A stretch of 64,000 nucleotides of DNA, taken from the NCBI RefSeq assembly GCF_003318275.1, contig NZ_QOCH01000003.1, positions 222,532 through 286,531 on the forward strand. Direction: 5' to 3'. The DNA comes from Marinobacter sp. F3R11 (GTDB lineage: Bacteria; Pseudomonadota; Gammaproteobacteria; Pseudomonadales; Oleiphilaceae). This document shows, piece after piece, positions 17,226 through 25,578 of the stretch. Below the pieces are notes generated by a model, which was not told the origin of the DNA, did no database searches, and worked only from the letters and a program-made list of their open reading frames with translations. The number at the start of each line of letters is the position of its first letter. Within the stretch, counting starts at the first letter, position 1. A program made the position numbers and the translations under genes.

Positions 17226-17594
17226 ATGAAAGCTCGTACTTGTTGGAATGCGGTTTGTACTATCGATGATCTGGTTCCGGAATCCGGAATTGCAGTCTGG
17301 ACCAAGGATGGGCCGGTTGCGGTGTTTTATATGCCGCACTGGCTGCCGGCATTATTTGCCATCAGCCATACCGACCCGTTCAGTGGCGCCAATGTTCTGG
17401 CTCGCGGCATCACTGGGGACCTTAAAGGTGCGCCGGTTGTAGCGTCACCACTTTATAAACAACACTTCAATCTGAAAACCGGTGTCTGTCTGGAAGACGA
17501 CTCTGTTATGGTGAAAACCTATCCGGTTCTATTGGATGGCAACGAGATCCGCCTGGGGATCCCTGAAGATCAAAGGGAAGCTGTGGCGGCCTGA
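17226..17594 (+). CDS. nirD: Nitrite reductase small subunit
   Basis: The 122-residue protein has the Rieske-like fold of NirD without the Rieske cysteine/histidine pairs, as is normal. Diagnostic stretches are TWWN-like start RTCWNAVCTIDDL, VPESGIAVW, FSGANVLARGI and the C-terminal YKQHFNLKTGVCLEDDSV. It partners NirB in the cytoplasmic NADH-nitrite reductase. AAGGA lies eight bases before the ATG. The gap of 157 bases from nirB is unusual, since nirB and nirD are normally adjacent; it is filled by the palindromic element. A wax ester synthase starts 38 bases downstream. Confidence 0.92.
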   Translation: MKARTCWNAVCTIDDLVPESGIAVWTKDGPVAVFYMPHWLPALFAISHTDPFSGANVLARGITGDLKGAPVVASPLYKQHFNLKTGVCLEDDSVMVKTYPVLLDGNEIRLGIPEDQREAVAA

Positions 17595-17632
17595 AACAAG
17601 ACAAGGATCACCAATAAAAAGGGGTGCCGCCC

Positions 17633-19018
17633 GTGAAGCCTCTCAGCCCTACTGACCAGCTTTTCCTGTGGCTGGAGAAACGCCAGCAACCCATGCATGT
17701 GGGTGGGTTGCAGATTTTCTCGTTTCCCGACGACGCTCCGGATGACTATGTCACCAGGCTTGCTGAGCAGCTCCGTAACAATACAGAGGTGACGTCGCCT
17801 TTTGACCGTCGTCTCGACAGCCGGCTGGGACAACCGGTTTGGGTTCACGATAAACATCTGGATCTGGAGCACCACGTTCGTTTTGAAGCTCTGCCCACGC
17901 CGGGGCGTGTCCGTGAGCTGCTTGCTTTTGTTTCTGCCGAACATTCGCATCTGATGGATCGTGAACGCCCCCTCTGGGAGTTTCACCTCATTGAAGGGCT
18001 GGGAGACAGGCAGTTTGCGGTTTACATCAAGGTTCACCATTCCCTGGTGGATGGTATTTCTGCAATGAAGATAATCCAGCGGATGCTGACAACAGACCCC
18101 TCAAAGCGCAACATGCCGCCTCTGTGGGATGTGTCGGCGCAACCGAAGCGAGATGCAGATGGGAGTGGGCCTTCACTGTGGCACAGTGTCGGACAGCTGC
18201 TGGGGGCATCGGGAAAGCAGCTGGGCACGGTGCCGGCTGTTGCACGGGAATTGCTGCGCACCATTAACACCGGCCGCAAAAACCCGGCACATCAGTCTGT
18301 GTTTCAGGCGCCGCGCAGCATTCTGAACCAGAAAATTACGGGCTCCCGCCGCTTCGCTGCTCAGTCTTACTGCCTGAAGCGGATCAAGGCGGTCTGCAAG
18401 GCCTATCGTACAACAGTTAACGATGTGGTCACGGCAATGTGTGCCAGTGCTCTGCGCACCTACCTGATGAACCTGGATGCGCTGCCGGACAAACCCTTGA
18501 TTGCCATGGTGCCGGTCTCACTGCGTAAGTATGAGCGCTCCGACTGCGATAAGGCGGCCGGAGGCAACCATGTAGGCGTTATTCTGGCCAACCTGTATAC
18601 GGATGAAAACCACGCCGGCACCCGGCTGCTCAAGATTCATCAGGGTATTCAGGAAACGAAAGACCGTTACGCGCTCATGTCACCGGAAGAAATCGTCAAT
18701 TACACGGCTTTGACTCTGGCACCCGCGGCCTTTCATCTGCTCACCGGGATGACTCCGAAGTGGCAGACCTTCAACGTGGTCATTTCCAACGTGCCGGGGC
18801 CCAAAAAAACCTGTTACTGGAACGGCGCGAGGCTGGAAGGCATATACCCCGTATCCATCGCTATGGACCGGCTTGCCCTGAACATGACACTAACCAGCTA
18901 CAACGATCATATAGAGTTCGGTCTGATCGGCTGCCGCCGCACACTTCCAAGCCTCCAGCGTATGCTGGATTACCTGGAAGACGGGCTGGCGGAGCTGGAG
19001 CAGGGCGCCTTCAACTGA
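17633..19018 (+). CDS. Wax ester synthase / diacylglycerol acyltransferase (WS/DGAT)
   Basis: The 461-residue protein joins acyl-CoA to fatty alcohols or diacylglycerol, producing storage wax esters or triacylglycerol. The catalytic HHxxxDG motif is HHSLVDG near residue 135, followed by family segments PLSPTDQLFLWLE, PLWEFHLIEGL, NDVVTAMCASALR and NVVISNVPGP. The GTG at 17633 is favoured over one at 17624: GGGG lies eight bases before it. Only 38 bases separate it from nirD and no terminator is visible, so it may belong to the nitrite reductase operon. Marinobacter genomes have several WS/DGAT paralogs; this assignment cannot say which. The stop overlaps the convergent TM2 gene by eight bases. 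Confidence 0.9.
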   Translation: MKPLSPTDQLFLWLEKRQQPMHVGGLQIFSFPDDAPDDYVTRLAEQLRNNTEVTSPFDRRLDSRLGQPVWVHDKHLDLEHHVRFEALPTPGRVRELLAFVSAEHSHLMDRERPLWEFHLIEGLGDRQFAVYIKVHHSLVDGISAMKIIQRMLTTDPSKRNMPPLWDVSAQPKRDADGSGPSLWHSVGQLLGASGKQLGTVPAVARELLRTINTGRKNPAHQSVFQAPRSILNQKITGSRRFAAQSYCLKRIKAVCKAYRTTVNDVVTAMCASALRTYLMNLDALPDKPLIAMVPVSLRKYERSDCDKAAGGNHVGVILANLYTDENHAGTRLLKIHQGIQETKDRYALMSPEEIVNYTALTLAPAAFHLLTGMTPKWQTFNVVISNVPGPKKTCYWNGARLEGIYPVSIAMDRLALNMTLTSYNDHIEFGLIGCRRTLPSLQRMLDYLEDGLAELEQGAFN

Positions 19019-19418
19019 ATCTGATTTCGCCATTACGCTCTGAAATCTGATCATTCAATGTCCAGAAATCATAGAGAATACCAATCAGAAAGAGGCCGCC
19101 GGTCAGCAGGTAGATAATTCCTGTGATCCACTTGCCCATATACATCCTGTGCAAGCCGAAAACGCCGGTGAACGTGAGCAACAGCCAGGCAATGTTGTAA
19201 TCTATCGCACCCGCACGGAACCGGCGGTCTGCCTGTTCGTCCATGGATGGGATCAGGAAGAAGTCGACAATCCAGCCAATCAGGAACAGTCCGAAGGTGA
19301 AGAACCAGATGGTTCCGGTAACAGGTTTTCCATAGTAAAAACGGTGAGCCCCGAGGAATCCGAAGATCCAGAGCAGGTATCCAAACAACTTGCTGTGCGT
19401 ATCCGGCCGGTATGTCAT
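19011..19418 (-). CDS. TM2 domain protein with two TM2 repeats
   Basis: The 135-residue membrane protein contains two tandem TM2 units: LFGYLLWIFGFLGAHRFYYG with its partner helix, then LLLTFTGVFGLHRMYMG with ITGIIYLLTGGLFLIG. Both carry the conserved G-x-HR-[FM]Y loop between helices, and there are four hydrophobic helices in all. A single TM2 unit is more usual. The family has no established bacterial function. It converges on the wax ester synthase gene with an eight-base overlap of the 3' ends. Confidence 0.85.
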   Translation of the reverse strand: MTYRPDTHSKLFGYLLWIFGFLGAHRFYYGKPVTGTIWFFTFGLFLIGWIVDFFLIPSMDEQADRRFRAGAIDYNIAWLLLTFTGVFGLHRMYMGKWITGIIYLLTGGLFLIGILYDFWTLNDQISERNGEIRFS

Positions 19419-19463
19419 ATCAGGTTCTCAGGTATAGGTAGGGTTGCATCCATAAATATGAGG

Positions 19464-20231
19464 TCAGCTTCTGCGTTCCACAACTCCTTTGCGCCACAAC
19501 CGCCATTCGCCAGGCTGATAGACATCCCACTTTTCATCGGTGGTCAGTGGCTCGGTTACAATAACGCTTACAATATCATCTGGCGTGGTTTCAGATTCGA
19601 AATCCACAATAACGTCTGCATCTTTAAGCCGGGCGGGGCCAAAGGGAGCTCGCCGCGTAATACTCGCCATTTTGGTGCTACAGTAGCTGAACAGCCAGTC
19701 GCCATTACTCAGTAACAGATTGAAAACTCCCTGATCGGCGTAGTTTTTTGAAAGCTGAACCAGATGTTCAGTAATGGTACCGTCAGAATCGTTACGATCA
19801 CAGTGAGTGCGCAGGTGGTTGAGGATGTCGCAGAACAGCGCCTCGCTGTCCGTGTCGCCAACCGGCTCATAGAACCCCGGGGATGGGCGGAATTCAGAAA
19901 GCTGTCCATTGTGGGCAAACACCCAGTAACGGCCCCAGAGTTCGCGCATAAATGGATGGGTATTGGCCAGGCAGATTTCGCCCACGTTGGCCTGGCGGAT
20001 GTGGCAAACCGCCACTTCGCTTTTAATAGGATGAGTCTGAACCACTTCCGCAAGGCGCGAGTTGGAGCTGGCATCCACATCGTGGAAAGCCCGCACTCCC
20101 TTGCCTTCGTAAAAAGCCACACCCCAGCCATCCTTGTGAGGCCCGGTATCTCCGCCTCTGCGGGTAAGCCCGGTGAAGCTGAAGCAAAGGTCGGTTGGTG
20201 TATTGGCGCTCATGGCCAGTAATTCACACAT
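19464..20231 (-). CDS. Class II glutamine amidotransferase, YafJ-like
   Basis: The 255-residue protein starts MCELLAMSAN, with Cys2 exposed after Met removal as the N-terminal nucleophile of class II amidotransferases. GLTRRGGDTGPHKDGWGVAFY, HIRQANVG and FAHNGQLSEF supply the glutamine-binding region. It is a stand-alone glutaminase domain with no synthetase partner, like E. coli YafJ, whose physiological acceptor is unknown. The next gene upstream is divergent (NfeD), and 19419-19463 is a short gap. Confidence 0.9.
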   Translation of the reverse strand: MCELLAMSANTPTDLCFSFTGLTRRGGDTGPHKDGWGVAFYEGKGVRAFHDVDASSNSRLAEVVQTHPIKSEVAVCHIRQANVGEICLANTHPFMRELWGRYWVFAHNGQLSEFRPSPGFYEPVGDTDSEALFCDILNHLRTHCDRNDSDGTITEHLVQLSKNYADQGVFNLLLSNGDWLFSYCSTKMASITRRAPFGPARLKDADVIVDFESETTPDDIVSVIVTEPLTTDEKWDVYQPGEWRLWRKGVVERRS

Positions 20232-20500
20232 AAAACGAAACGACTCCTTGCCATTACGGCATCAGGTGTACATAGTCCTGCGGGGTTTATTCTTAAAAAT
20301 GCCTTTGGTAATAGTTTGAACCGCTTTATCAGACGGCGTCATCATCAGTCTATCAAACCCATTGCACAGAGCGGCACCGCTTTCGGTTGTATTCATACAC
20401 CAGCCACTCTGACTCGGCCTGTGCTTTTGGGTACAATCCTGAATCTCCCCGGGCTTCGGCCTTGCGGATTACTTAAACCCTGAACCTGCGGATTTTCTGT

Positions 20501-20959
20501 ATGGAATGGAGTCTTACGCATTTTTGGCTGATTCTCGCCCTCGTGCTGGGCCTGGCTGAGCTGACATCCGGTGTGCTGTTACTGCTGGCACTGGGCATTG
20601 CTTCTGCTCTTACCGCTCTGCTGGCCTATATCGGCATGTCATTCGAGTGGCAGCTTGTAGGCATGGGCGTGTTCTCTGGTCTACTGGTGCCCATCGCTAT
20701 CCGCTGGATCCGCCCGCGCTTTTCACCGAAAGGCGTAGCTTACGGAACCACTGGTACCGGCGTGGAACAAGGGCAGCGCTATCGCACCCTGAAACGGGAT
20801 TTTGATGGCGCTGCAGGCATCAAGATTAACGGCGATTTTTACCGGCTGAGAGACGAAGCGACCGGAGCCACGGATTTTCCCGAGGGAACCGACGTTATTT
20901 TCAGCCAATTCGACGGCACTACCGCCGTTGTTCAAACCGTCACAAAAAAGGAACAGTAA
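20501..20959 (+). CDS. NfeD family membrane protein
   Basis: The 152-residue protein has N-terminal hydrophobic helices (LILALVLGLAELTSGVLLLLALGIASALTAL is the first pair) followed by a C-terminal OB-fold-like domain (GAAGIKINGDFYRLRDEATG). NfeD proteins are usually encoded with an SPFH/stomatin protein and probably modulate its membrane assemblies. The SPFH gene begins two bases after its stop. A TACAAT box near 20435 could be the -10 of their promoter, with no convincing -35. Confidence 0.88.
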   Translation: MEWSLTHFWLILALVLGLAELTSGVLLLLALGIASALTALLAYIGMSFEWQLVGMGVFSGLLVPIAIRWIRPRFSPKGVAYGTTGTGVEQGQRYRTLKRDFDGAAGIKINGDFYRLRDEATGATDFPEGTDVIFSQFDGTTAVVQTVTKKEQ

Positions 20960-20961
20960 GC

Positions 20962-21996
20962 ATGGAACCCTACATTTCACCGGGGCTGATCATCAGCCTG
21001 ATTGTTGTCGCTATCGGCATATTCATCATCGCCAAAGGACTGGTGATTGTCCGTCAGTCTGAAGTTATGGTTATTGAGCGTCTGGGTTCGTTCAACCGCG
21101 TGCTGGAAAGCGGCGTTAACATCATCATTCCCTTTATCGAGCGCCCCCGCGCCATCACCATGCTCCGCTATGTCCGCATGGGTGAGGAATACCACCCGAT
21201 GATCACCGATGAAAGCCGCATTGACCGACGGGAAACGGTAATGGACTTCCCGGGCCAGCCTGTAGTGACCACTGATAACGTGACCGTAAAGATCAACGGT
21301 GCGCTTTATTACCAGATCATCGATCCTCGCCGCGCAGTGTACGAAGTGGCCAATATGAGCCAGGCCGTTGAAGTACTGGCAAAAACAACCCTGCGCTCAG
21401 TAGTGGGCAAGATGGAGCTGGATAAACTGTTCGAATCCCGCGCAGAAGTGAACAACGCCATTCAGGCAGAAATGGAAGAGGCAGCCTCAAAATGGGGTGT
21501 GAAGCTGACCCGGGTGGAAGTTCAGGACATCAGTATGCCGGAAGAAGTGGAGGATGCCATGCGCCTGCAAATGGCCGCAGAGCGTAAGCGCCGTGCCACT
21601 GTCACCGAAGCTGAAGGTGAAAAAACTGCAGCGATCGCCAAGGCACAGGGCCAGCGCGAATCTGCCATCCTCAATGCCCAGGGTGACAAGGAATCCGCCA
21701 TTTTGCGCGCTCAGGGTGAGCAGGAATCCATTCGCCTGGTGCTCAGCGCCATCGGCGATTCCGAAGACAACAAACAGACAGTTATCGGCTACCTTCTGGG
21801 ACAAAGCTACATCAAGGTTTTGCCGAATATGGCAAAAGATGGAGAGCGGGTGTTTGTGCCCTACGAGTCTTCTGCTCTGCTGGGCTCTATGGGCATGTTC
21901 CGGGAACTGGCCGGCAGCCCGGAAGACGTGGTTCGGCAGTCACTGCAAAAAGACGGCCTGCGTGGCGGCCTGGTTGGCGGCGCCAGCAGCGTCTGA
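20962..21996 (+). CDS. SPFH/Band 7 (stomatin-like, QmcA-type) membrane protein
   Basis: The 344-residue protein has one N-terminal transmembrane helix (LIISLIVVAIGIFIIAKGLVIV), an SPFH domain beginning RQSEVMVIERLGSFNRVLESG, and a long coiled coil with a repeated ESAILNAQGDKESAILRAQG pattern. E. coli QmcA and stomatins are relatives; they form membrane cages that influence proteases such as FtsH. The start lies two bases from the nfeD stop, so the two genes are translated together. Confidence 0.92.
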   Translation: MEPYISPGLIISLIVVAIGIFIIAKGLVIVRQSEVMVIERLGSFNRVLESGVNIIIPFIERPRAITMLRYVRMGEEYHPMITDESRIDRRETVMDFPGQPVVTTDNVTVKINGALYYQIIDPRRAVYEVANMSQAVEVLAKTTLRSVVGKMELDKLFESRAEVNNAIQAEMEEAASKWGVKLTRVEVQDISMPEEVEDAMRLQMAAERKRRATVTEAEGEKTAAIAKAQGQRESAILNAQGDKESAILRAQGEQESIRLVLSAIGDSEDNKQTVIGYLLGQSYIKVLPNMAKDGERVFVPYESSALLGSMGMFRELAGSPEDVVRQSLQKDGLRGGLVGGASSV

Positions 21997-22027
21997 CCTT
22001 TGCGAACCTGTGGACAGCCTGCCGGGA

Positions 22028-22630
22028 TCATCCCAGCAGGTTGTCCAGTGGCTTTTCATAGCCTGGGGCAAACACTTCCATAAAATACGCGACTTCCGGC
22101 AACGATTCCTGTTCAAGCCTCTGCCGGATCTGCTTCTCTGCAGGCTCAAACTCCCGGTTACCTGCCCGCACTTCCGCCTGACATTTCAGCCAGGCTGACA
22201 AGCGGTCTGCCGCCTTGATCAGCTCACTGTCTTCAGCCGGCAGCCGGGACTCCCGGAGATAAGGTGAAAAATCCTCCCGCAGATCCTCTGGCAGCAAGGC
22301 CAGCAGTTCCTCTTCTGCTTTGTGTTCAATGTCACCAAAAGCCTCCCGCATAACCCGGGAGTGATACTTCACGGGTGTGGGCATATCACCCGTTATGACT
22401 TCAGTTGCATCGTGATAGAGCGCTGCGGCAGCAATTCTGTCAGCGTTTACCCGGCCACCAAAGTGTCGGTTGCGGATCAGTGCCAGTGCGTGGGCCAGAG
22501 TGGCCACTTCCCAGGAATGGGTTGCTACATTTTCTTCGATCGCGTTACGCATCAGCCCCCAGCGCTTGATCCAGCGCAAACGGGAAACGTAAGCAAAAAA
22601 ATGGCTACTGACCTTGGGCACGGGCTTCAT
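22028..22630 (-). CDS. yfbR: 5'-deoxynucleotidase, YfbR family
   Basis: The 200-residue HD-domain phosphohydrolase removes phosphate from 5'-deoxynucleoside monophosphates. The sequence tracks E. coli YfbR closely: SHFFAYVSRLRWIKRWGLMRN, ENVATHSWEVATLAHALA with the first metal histidine, ALYHDATEVITGDMPTPVKY with the HD pair, and a final aspartate in ELIKAADRLSAW. The ATG at 22630 gives the E. coli-like N-terminus; in-frame extension to 22816 overlaps the upstream gene and looks non-coding. Confidence 0.92.
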   Translation of the reverse strand: MKPVPKVSSHFFAYVSRLRWIKRWGLMRNAIEENVATHSWEVATLAHALALIRNRHFGGRVNADRIAAAALYHDATEVITGDMPTPVKYHSRVMREAFGDIEHKAEEELLALLPEDLREDFSPYLRESRLPAEDSELIKAADRLSAWLKCQAEVRAGNREFEPAEKQIRQRLEQESLPEVAYFMEVFAPGYEKPLDNLLG

Positions 22631-22664
22631 TCCTTTTAATATCCTTGAGTAATCCGGCACAGCC

Positions 22665-25493
22665 TTAACGGGCGTCCAGTGTAAACCCGACGATGACATT
22701 GCCATCGTCTGTTGCCTCGGCGTTGCGCGAAGAATCAAGCATGAATAACTGGTTACTCGGAACCTTATGAGTATCTCGCAGCAGCTCCAGCAGGGCCGTG
22801 CCCCGCGCGCTGGCAAGATTGTTCAGCGCTTCAGGTGCCAGGGTACGATTCCCGGCCAGATATGCCTCACGGGCGTCTGCCCACTCCTGTTCCGACAGTT
22901 CTGCCCCCTGGCTGGCTGCCATTTCATCCCGAAGAAGTACCAGCCCGTCAACCGAGGGAGACGCCCCACCGCGGATATTCAGCAACAGATCCGGGCGGTC
23001 AAGAAGAGCTTCTGCAAGAACCGCGAGTTTTTCGGGCTCACCCGGAGCAAGTCTGGTGGTGCCCGGCTCAAAACTCACCTGACCCAGCTCTTCGCCACTC
23101 AGGCCGGCGAGCTCAGCAATGGAGCCCAGCACGCCGAACGGCGAGGTAGCAGCTTTCGCCAGCAGGTTCACAAATGCCCGCATGACCACCTGGCCAACGC
23201 TGAAATCGGGGCTGGCCAGATCACCGCTGACGGGCAGGTTCACTTCAATGACCCCGTCGCCATCTCTCAGCAGGGCCAGCCCGAGTTTCACAGGCGCATT
23301 TACGGCTTCTTCACTGGCAATGGCCTGCCCCAACTCGAGACGATCCATAACAACCCGGTTCGATGCCTTGATCTGAGTGCCGGAAATCTCATAATCGAGA
23401 TCCAGTTCCAGCTTTCCGCTGTCCACACTGTAGCCGAGATAGCGGCCGAAGTAGGGTGAAAGAGCTGGTAGTGACAAGTCCTTCATTTCCAGCTTCAGAT
23501 CACTGGTTTCTTCTGTTCCAAGGGTGCCAATCGTGCCATCAAACACAACGCTGGCACTGTTTCCCACACGCCCGCTCAGAGCAACTTTGCCCTGCTGGGG
23601 TGAAATATTACTAAGGCCGGTAACCGTTCCGTTAAGTTGATCAAGAGAGGTCGTAAATGCAGGGTCAAGAGTTCGGTCGGTGTAATCGAGCCCCCCGTCT
23701 TCAATCATTAACTGGCCAATACGGAAGATAAACTGTGACGTCTCTGCGGCACTCTGCTCTGGCGCCGCAGAGGCCTCATCTGTCTCGGTCCGGGAAACTA
23801 TCTGCTCTATGTTATGAAGGCTGTTGGTGTTGCGCACCAGGTTGATAGCCGGCTTGGTGAGGGTAACAGTGCCAATTTCCAGCCGGGCCGGATACACGTT
23901 GTACTCAATGGGAGCTAACTGCAGCGTTTGCCATGAAATCATCTTCTCATTGCTGCCAGGCAGCTGCAGGTTCAGCCCTGAAACCTCAGCGGTGCCGCTG
24001 AAAGTACCGGTTAAGGGTTCCTGTTGGCCATCCAGATCCAGATTTCCATCCAGCCCTAATTTACCGTCCACAACCGCAAGGTTAGCTGCTTCCTGCAAGT
24101 AGGGTTCAAGCGCCGCAAGAAGAATGTCTGAACCGGAGAGGGCCATTTCCAGCGTAAAAGGCTGAGGCGTAAGCTGGCCGTTCAAAGAGAGTTCACCACC
24201 GCTGGCCAGAGCTGTCTGCAGCTGGTACGACATCGGGTCTTCCATCCCGCTGTCTATGCCGCCGGTGGTCAGCGACAGCTGTTCAAGCGCGAGTTCTGCT
24301 GGAGCCTCTGGTTGCTGATCCTGCCAGAGCACTCGCCCACCGGAAAGACTGATGCCCCCCAGAGACCAGTGGAACGGCTGTTCAGCTGCCTCAGGTTCTG
24401 GCAGTTCCGTACCTGACCCGCTCATCTCATCCGTCTCCGCAACCGAGGACAAAGCTCCAAGCCAGTCGATTTCTCCCGCTTTGTTGCGCGCCAGGGCGAT
24501 ATCCGGTTGTTCCAGAGAAATCTGCCCAACACTGGCCTCACGGGCGTTGAGATCAAAACCTATATCATCAATGGCAATGGATCCCGCAGTCAGGCGGGCC
24601 TGTTCGCTCTGCGTATCCGGGGCCATGGCAAGGTCTTCCACCAACAAGCGACCATTGCTGGTGGAAAAGTGCAGAATATCACCGGCCTGAAGCTCATAAT
24701 CGGAGTGCACTGTTACTATGCCACCGCGCAAATCGTAGGGAAGGTATGGCGCCAGGAAATGCCCGAGAGTCTCGTGATCGACACCGGAAATGGCAAGGTT
24801 GCCGCTGGAATAAAGCGGCGTGATGCTGAGATTACCCTGCCACTCAATGGTCTGATTACCCAGAGCGGCCTGCAGATGATAATCGCTGTTGCGGTCGTTC
24901 CGTGGCCAGGTGGCGAGATCGCTCAGAGAAAGATCCAGCGGTGTAATCCGGAATTCCATCATATCTGACTGGGTAAAATCCCGGAACAACAGCTCCCCGC
25001 CGCTTATTGTAAGCTGTTCAAAATACAACGCAGGCAGTGACTGATCTTCGTCTCCGCCCGCCTGATCTGTTGTTTGCCCGCTGTCCCCCGCACTGGCAGC
25101 CTGAAAGTCTCGTACGAAATTCACACTGTAGTCTTCCAGCAGGTCCAGCCGTATAAAGGGTTCCTCAAGCTCAATATTCTCAAAACCCACAACACCACTG
25201 ACAAGCTCAAAGAAATCCATGTCAATGATCAGCCGATCGAAACCAACAACAGGCTCTCCCCCCCTGTCCTGCATCAAGATTCCAAGGGCTTCAACACTCA
25301 ACGCGAAAGGGTTGGTGTTGATATCAGCGATCTCCACCTGCCACTCCATGCGCTGGCTCAGCTGTTCCGGGATCTGCTTTTTCAGCCACCATGGCAAAAG
25401 CAGAAAGCCTGCAAGGCTATACAGAATCAAAAGAACCAGAAATCCGACCAACAGATTCCGGGGTATACGACTGTACTGACGGCTCTGAGCCAC
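22665..25493 (-). CDS. DUF748 / AsmA-like envelope protein
   Basis: The 942-residue protein has one N-terminal signal-anchor helix (LLVGFLVLLILYSLAGFLLL) and a long periplasmic region of repeated beta-strand units typical of AsmA-like/DUF748 proteins, such as LSVEALGILMQDRGG, LYFEQLTISGGELLF and FRIGQLMIEDGGLDYTD. Such proteins are thought to form a hydrophobic groove bridging the two membranes for lipid movement, but DUF748 itself is not characterised. The GTG start at 25493 is chosen because GGAG lies six bases upstream. yfbR follows after 34 bases. Confidence 0.85.
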   Translation of the reverse strand: MAQSRQYSRIPRNLLVGFLVLLILYSLAGFLLLPWWLKKQIPEQLSQRMEWQVEIADINTNPFALSVEALGILMQDRGGEPVVGFDRLIIDMDFFELVSGVVGFENIELEEPFIRLDLLEDYSVNFVRDFQAASAGDSGQTTDQAGGDEDQSLPALYFEQLTISGGELLFRDFTQSDMMEFRITPLDLSLSDLATWPRNDRNSDYHLQAALGNQTIEWQGNLSITPLYSSGNLAISGVDHETLGHFLAPYLPYDLRGGIVTVHSDYELQAGDILHFSTSNGRLLVEDLAMAPDTQSEQARLTAGSIAIDDIGFDLNAREASVGQISLEQPDIALARNKAGEIDWLGALSSVAETDEMSGSGTELPEPEAAEQPFHWSLGGISLSGGRVLWQDQQPEAPAELALEQLSLTTGGIDSGMEDPMSYQLQTALASGGELSLNGQLTPQPFTLEMALSGSDILLAALEPYLQEAANLAVVDGKLGLDGNLDLDGQQEPLTGTFSGTAEVSGLNLQLPGSNEKMISWQTLQLAPIEYNVYPARLEIGTVTLTKPAINLVRNTNSLHNIEQIVSRTETDEASAAPEQSAAETSQFIFRIGQLMIEDGGLDYTDRTLDPAFTTSLDQLNGTVTGLSNISPQQGKVALSGRVGNSASVVFDGTIGTLGTEETSDLKLEMKDLSLPALSPYFGRYLGYSVDSGKLELDLDYEISGTQIKASNRVVMDRLELGQAIASEEAVNAPVKLGLALLRDGDGVIEVNLPVSGDLASPDFSVGQVVMRAFVNLLAKAATSPFGVLGSIAELAGLSGEELGQVSFEPGTTRLAPGEPEKLAVLAEALLDRPDLLLNIRGGASPSVDGLVLLRDEMAASQGAELSEQEWADAREAYLAGNRTLAPEALNNLASARGTALLELLRDTHKVPSNQLFMLDSSRNAEATDDGNVIVGFTLDAR

Positions 25494-25578
25494 GGATATC
25501 TCCTCATGAGCAGCGGTTGACCGGGGCGGATGTGCCCTCCTGCCTGCTCTCTAGGATAGTCGGCCAGGTGCCGCTTTG

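Noticed and set aside
15134..17305. 723-codon open frame on the minus strand opposite nirB
   Set aside because: It runs antisense through nirB and into the palindrome, and its translation shows no recognisable domain. Long antisense frames arise from codon bias in GC-rich genes.
20400..20460. Possible sigma-70 promoter of the nfeD-SPFH pair
   Set aside because: TACAAT near 20435 is a fair -10, but no -35 at a suitable distance was found, so it is not listed as a feature.
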